Shown here: piece after piece, positions 32,445 to 33,895 of the stretch
Layout: the number at the start of each line of letters is the position of its first letter
Numbering within the stretch: position 1 is the first letter of the stretch
NCBI GenBank assembly: GCA_947632335.1
Contig: CANROX010000018.1
Coordinates: forward strand, 1 to 33,895
Direction: 5' to 3'
Source: an uncultured Clostridia bacterium
GTDB taxonomy: Bacteria > Bacillota > Clostridia > Oscillospirales > Acutalibacteraceae
Length of the DNA stretch: 33,895 nt
The notes under the pieces: model-generated
What the model was told of the DNA's origin: nothing
Databases searched by the model: none
Seen by the model: the letters and a program-made list of their open reading frames with translations, nothing else
Made by a program: the position numbers and the translations under genes

Positions 32445-32645
32445 GGAGTGTCCCGAACCATAACCAGCGGAACGGATGACAACGGAGAGGAATTTGTAAA
32501 TTGCGACGGACTGCAAAGCACAAAGAAAACGGATGATTTTGGAAGAGTAACATCAATAAATACTTCTATAAATTCCGCCGCCCCATTTATAACAACATAT
32601 AAATATGCTGGTGGAAGTGAAGAAAACTACATATTGTACCCATAG
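32445..32645 (+). pseudogene. Rhs fragment P' (remnant)
   Basis: Bases 32445-32628 copy 27714-27897 of the Rhs gene with two mismatches. A 65-codon frame starting GTG 32448 ends soon after the copy stops (TAG 32643-32645). It has no RBS or start of its own. It is a leftover of a past rearrangement of tip cassettes and provides a direct repeat for recombination with the full gene. Confidence 0.9.
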
Positions 32646-32700
32646 CAAATTGTCCCTATTCTATTTATCTATTACTACAAAGCCGAATAAAATATCCTGA

Positions 32701-32734
32701 AAGCCTTGTGAGCAAAAACTCACAGGGCTTTTCT
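32701..32734. terminator. Terminator between the Rhs remnant and the recombinase
   Basis: AAGCCTTGTGAG, loop CAAAAA, CTCACAGGGCTT (12 pairs with one G-U), followed by TTCTC on the plus strand. On the minus strand it follows the recombinase stop codon directly. Confidence 0.75.
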
Positions 32735-33669
32735 CATATCCGAATTTCCAGTTTGTTCCTCGGATGCTTGGCAGAAAGGATGTTTTTCTGCTTGTTAATG
32801 CTGGTATGAGTGTAAATCTGCGTTGTGGTAATAGAACTGTGCCCAAGCATTTGCTGAATATATCTGATGTCAACATCCTCTTCAAGCAGTAGAGTTGCAA
32901 AGGAATGGCGGAACATATGTGGTGTAATATGAATAGAAACCCCTGCACCTTTTGAGTAAGAATTTATCATATTGCGAACCGACTGCTCCGAAAGTCTGTT
33001 GCACAATCTGTTAATAAAGAAATAGTCATAATTTTTAAGTTCAAAATCAAATTCCCTTCGGTATTCGTCCAGAAGATTCTGGACATTTTTATTGCAAATT
33101 TGAATCAGGCGTTCTTTTGACCCTTTGCCATAGATTTTAATTATGTAGTCGCTGAAATTAATTTGTTTGTTGGTAAGACTGCAAAGCTCAGAAATTCTCA
33201 TTCCGGTGGCAAATAGCAATTCAAAAATCAGCACATTGCGTAAAGCTGTTTTTCTGCCATAGGATGTAGCTTGCCTTTTTCGTACCATATAGGCGTAGTT
33301 CATAATTTTTTCAATAGTTTTCAGAGGAATAGTCTTTGGTAGGATAAATGGTTCCTTGTATTTTATCTGAATTTTGTGAAATGGATTAATTTCTATAATT
33401 TCTTCCACTTCAAGATAATGAAAGAAAGCCTTTAGAGAAGCGATTTTCCTCTTAACACTTTTAGGCTTTAGGGTGTTGTGCAATGAGTCTATGTAATTTT
33501 CAATAGAATTTTTGCTTATCCATAATAGATTATTTTCACAAATAAACTCTGTAAACTGCCTTAAATCTACTGAGTAGGATTTTATAGTTTTATAGTCAAG
33601 ATTTTTCCTTTTAGCACAAAATTGCAGATATTTTTGTATTTCCACCGTTATGTTAATATTGTTTTCCAT
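32734..33669 (-). CDS. Tyrosine recombinase (XerC/D-like integrase)
   Basis: A 311-residue phage-integrase-type recombinase. N-terminal SAM-like DNA-binding domain about 5-95. Catalytic residues: Arg in FATGMRISELCSL, Lys in the KIYGKGSKERLI hairpin, HMFRHSFATLLL with His-x-x-Arg, and GHSSITTTQIYTH with the second His and the nucleophile Tyr. The ATG at 33669 has AAGGAG eight bases ahead. It could move the Rhs block, or the tip cassettes, by site-specific recombination; direct repeats around the block are present (23004 and 33734), but no core sequence is proven. Confidence 0.9.
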   Translation of the reverse strand: MENNINITVEIQKYLQFCAKRKNLDYKTIKSYSVDLRQFTEFICENNLLWISKNSIENYIDSLHNTLKPKSVKRKIASLKAFFHYLEVEEIIEINPFHKIQIKYKEPFILPKTIPLKTIEKIMNYAYMVRKRQATSYGRKTALRNVLIFELLFATGMRISELCSLTNKQINFSDYIIKIYGKGSKERLIQICNKNVQNLLDEYRREFDFELKNYDYFFINRLCNRLSEQSVRNMINSYSKGAGVSIHITPHMFRHSFATLLLEEDVDIRYIQQMLGHSSITTTQIYTHTSINKQKNILSAKHPRNKLEIRI

Positions 33670-33895
33670 AAAATATTCTCCTTATCATTTGATAAGTTAA
33701 TTATCCTACAAAACAAGCAATATTTCTATACAGTGTTCACATTTTTGTATGTATTTTTTGGTATAATCCGCACAAATATCCACCTTAGATTTCTCTATGT
33801 CGAAATGTGAGAAAATATGGCATAATAAGTTGTAAAGTGATAAAATATAAATAGATGTAAAAGGGTTGTCCAATAGAGGATAACTTACAATTATC
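33670..33895. other. Region upstream of the recombinase, holding direct-repeat copy B
   Basis: No gene seen. It contains the repeat copy B (33734-33800, aligning to 23004-23070) and a TGTCGAA heptamer (33798-33804) that equals the Spo0A-box core. After the repeat, some similarity to the Rhs leader seems to continue (GGATAA, TTAC pieces), so the window end may be the leader of another Rhs-like gene that lies beyond the window. Confidence 0.45.
33734..33800 (+). repeat. Diverged direct repeat, copy B
   Basis: Matches 23004-23070 without gaps, about 50 of 67 positions by eye count, the best block being TGTTCACA..TTTGTATGT..TTTTTGGTATA. Together with copy A it brackets the Rhs block and the tyrosine recombinase. 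Confidence 0.55.

Noticed and set aside
33798-33804. TGTCGAA as a Spo0A box for the response regulator
   Set aside because: A single 7-base match is expected by chance several times in a window this size, and the aligned copy A reads TATTGAA. Kept only as a note.

Overview
The window looks like chromosome-borne mobile DNA from a low-GC anaerobic Firmicute of the class Clostridia. A gut Ruminococcus/Oscillospirales-type host is most likely, judged from the A/T-rich codon use, AGGAGG ribosome-binding sites, the MobP3/TraG/amidoligase gene set and palindromic repeats. No rRNA or tRNA gene was seen. All assignments come from reading the sequence; no database search was run.

Left part (1-8463): mobilisation module of an integrative element. 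In order: a small DUF6103-like protein, an amidoligase with a gamma-glutamylcyclotransferase-like partner, an unrecognised protein, a hairpin-rich probable oriT, a ribbon-helix-helix-type accessory protein, a MobP3-like relaxase, a reverse-strand membrane protein, a DUF3991/Toprim primase-like protein, a VirD4/TraG coupling protein and a short helix-turn-helix protein. No mating-pair-formation (VirB4, VirB6, lysozyme) genes follow.

Cargo (8458-15288): a PadR repressor, a HAAS-type membrane protein and a secreted protein broken by an in-frame TGA lie on the minus strand. Divergent from them are a secreted Ser/Thr-rich protein, a lipoprotein, a two-half ABC permease, its ATPase and a two-TM protein. 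A palindrome overlaps the -35 box of a strong promoter between the two arms.

Integration end (15303-18600): a small sigma-like protein whose ribosome-binding site is buried in a hairpin, a palindromic MITE-like repeat, a hairpin-rich conserved-looking non-coding stretch, two tiny genes and a large serine recombinase. A BRO-N protein follows.

Signalling block (19697-22863): on the minus strand, a response regulator with a Spo0A-like DNA-binding domain, a second palindromic element, a 13-residue peptide ORF with a strong RBS and its own terminator, and an AgrC-like GHKL kinase split by a -1 frameshift exactly at an A AAA AAC heptamer. An XRE regulator diverges on the plus strand.

Rhs block (22864-33895): a 2095-residue secreted Rhs/WapA-like protein ending in a DUF4474 tip is followed by a lipoprotein (candidate immunity), then a silent cassette. 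That cassette has a 752-bp copy of the Rhs core 3' end, a different tip (papain-like Cys/His/Asn motifs) and a membrane-anchored candidate immunity protein. A 184-bp upstream Rhs fragment and a tyrosine recombinase end the block. The direct repeats would allow tip exchange by recombination. Together these blocks suggest a peptide- or signal-controlled polymorphic-toxin island beside a mobilisable element; the regulatory link is inference.
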